A stretch of 7,457 bases of DNA from an uncultured Senegalimassilia sp. (GTDB lineage: Bacteria > Actinomycetota > Coriobacteriia > Coriobacteriales > Eggerthellaceae), in the NCBI RefSeq assembly GCF_934632265.1, contig NZ_CAKTYH010000097.1, positions 1 to 7,457 on the forward strand, given 5' to 3'. Both the position numbers and the translations under genes were made by a program. The stretch's first letter is position 1; the number at the start of each line of letters is the position of its first letter. Below, one piece after another: positions 6,424 through 7,457 of this stretch. The notes under the pieces were generated by a model. The model was not told the origin of the DNA, searched no databases, and saw only the letters and a program-made list of their open reading frames with translations.

Positions 6424-7457
6424 ATGAGCCCTTCGCCCGATCACGTTAAAAGCCTTGCCGGCCGCATCTTCACCACCGTTTTGGCGTTCTCCTTGGGGAT
6501 CCTGCTGGCGTTTTCCGTGGTGATGGTCAGCATCTTCTATTACTCCTACGAGCATGACGCCGAACAGGCTCTGGCCCAGGCGGCAAGCCGTGCGGCGGCG
6601 TCTCTCGACGACGCCCCGTCCTCCGACGTGACCACGATCTTGTCCCAGCAGTTCAGCGGCATCACCCGCTATACGCTCATCAGCGAAAGCGGCTTGGTGC
6701 TCTACGATAGCCAGGCGGATGCCGGCCAGATGGACAACCATGCCTCCCGTCCCGAGGTCAGCAAGGCCGCGCGCGTGGGCGAGGCGGTCAGCATGCGCTA
6801 TTCGGAAACCCTGGGGACCGACACGGTCTACGCTGCTGAGAAGCTCTCCGACGGGCGCATCATCCGCCTGTCGGAGACGCGGCATTCCCTGGTCGCCTTT
6901 TTGGGCGAGATGCTCGTGCCCACGGTGCTCGCGCTTATCATCGTGGCGGGTCTGGCGTTTCTGCTGTCCCGGCTTCTCACGCGTCACATCATGAAGCCCA
7001 TTGACGCGCTCGATATGGCGGAGCCTCTGGATAACGACATCTATGGGGAAATGGTGCCTTTGCTTCAGCGTATCGACGACCAGCAGGCCCAGCTCAAGAA
7101 GCAGAACAAGGAGCTTGCCGAAGCGGAAAGCATGCGTCGCGACTTCTCCAGCAACGTCAGCCACGAGATGAAGACGCCGCTGCAGGTGATATCGGGCTAT
7201 GCCGAGCTTATGAAGAACGACATGGTGCTGCCCGAGGATCGGCAGAAGTTCGCGGGGCTCATCTACGACGAGGCGCAGGCCATGCGCGGCCTTATCAACG
7301 ACGTGCTCACGCTCTCGAAGCTCGACGAGAGCGCGTTCGCCCGCGAGGAGCGGCCCATCGACGTGACGGCGGTTGCCCGGCGCATGGCCGGACGACTGGA
7401 GTCCTTCGCCGCCGACGAGGGCGTTTCCATTTCCGTGAAAGGGCCATCGGCCCACAT
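6424..7457 (+). CDS. phoR: PhoR-like sensor histidine kinase (3' truncated)
   Basis: This membrane sensor kinase is likely the phosphate-starvation sensor that phosphorylates the upstream regulator(s). The frame is open to the window end, giving 344 whole codons. A first membrane segment spans about residues 17-40, an outside domain about 41-158, and a second membrane segment about 161-183. The outside domain contains TLISESGLVLYDS, a MDNHASRPEV stretch and RYSETLGTDTVYAAE, which resemble the extracytoplasmic PAS/Cache-like domain of Gram-positive PhoR kinases. A short HAMP-like segment follows (MKPIDALD, about 190-197), then a helical region and the DHp domain with phospho-acceptor H247 in NVSHEMKTPLQVISGY. 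No cytoplasmic PAS domain fits between membrane and DHp. The N, G1 and G2 boxes lie beyond the window. The symbol rests on family resemblance and position; another specificity remains possible. Confidence 0.9.
   Translation, partial: MSPSPDHVKSLAGRIFTTVLAFSLGILLAFSVVMVSIFYYSYEHDAEQALAQAASRAAASLDDAPSSDVTTILSQQFSGITRYTLISESGLVLYDSQADAGQMDNHASRPEVSKAARVGEAVSMRYSETLGTDTVYAAEKLSDGRIIRLSETRHSLVAFLGEMLVPTVLALIIVAGLAFLLSRLLTRHIMKPIDALDMAEPLDNDIYGEMVPLLQRIDDQQAQLKKQNKELAEAESMRRDFSSNVSHEMKTPLQVISGYAELMKNDMVLPEDRQKFAGLIYDEAQAMRGLINDVLTLSKLDESAFAREERPIDVTAVARRMAGRLESFAADEGVSISVKGPSAH

Noticed and set aside
4301..6424. A 707-codon open frame on the minus strand across phoU and both response regulators
   Set aside because: Long antisense frames are expected opposite GC-rich genes. 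Its product is rich in His, Arg, Ala and Gln with no recognisable domain, and it shows the same internal repetition as the two regulators it mirrors.

Overview
The window is a single plus-strand gene cluster for high-affinity phosphate uptake and phosphate sensing. In order it carries the end of pstS, then pstC, pstA, two tandem pstB genes, phoU, two tandem OmpR/PhoB-type response regulators, and the first two thirds of a PhoR-like membrane histidine kinase. Both ends cut genes: pstS lacks its 5' part with the signal peptide, and the kinase lacks its ATP-binding domain.

The DNA is GC-rich with strong G/C preference at third codon positions, and two genes use GTG starts. With the gene order and the style of the PstS and PhoR-like proteins, this suggests a high-GC actinobacterium, most likely Coriobacteriia (Eggerthella/Gordonibacter-like). 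The lineage is inferred from general familiarity and was not tested by a search.

Layout: 1-734 pstS (partial); 735-785 short spacer with the pstC ribosome site; 786-4925 a tightly packed block pstC-pstA-pstB1-pstB2-phoU in which neighbours overlap by 8, 4 and 1 bases or are 4 bases apart, so translation is probably coupled; 4926-4996 a 71-base spacer holding a GC-rich inverted repeat and no obvious promoter; 4997-6412 two response regulators 12 bases apart; 6424-7457 the sensor kinase, 11 bases further on. No stretch above 300 bases lacks a gene. No tRNA, rRNA, CRISPR or mobile element was seen.

Working model: PstS binds phosphate outside the membrane, PstC and PstA form the channel, PstB ATPases drive import, and PhoU links transporter state to the kinase, which phosphorylates one or both regulators. 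In E. coli the transporter and two-component genes are separate operons; here they are contiguous. The window is mostly ordinary pst/pho biology. The parts worth a second look are the two tandem duplications (pstB and the response regulator) feeding one transporter and one kinase, and a degenerate first motif in PhoU. I did not find evidence of an undescribed system.
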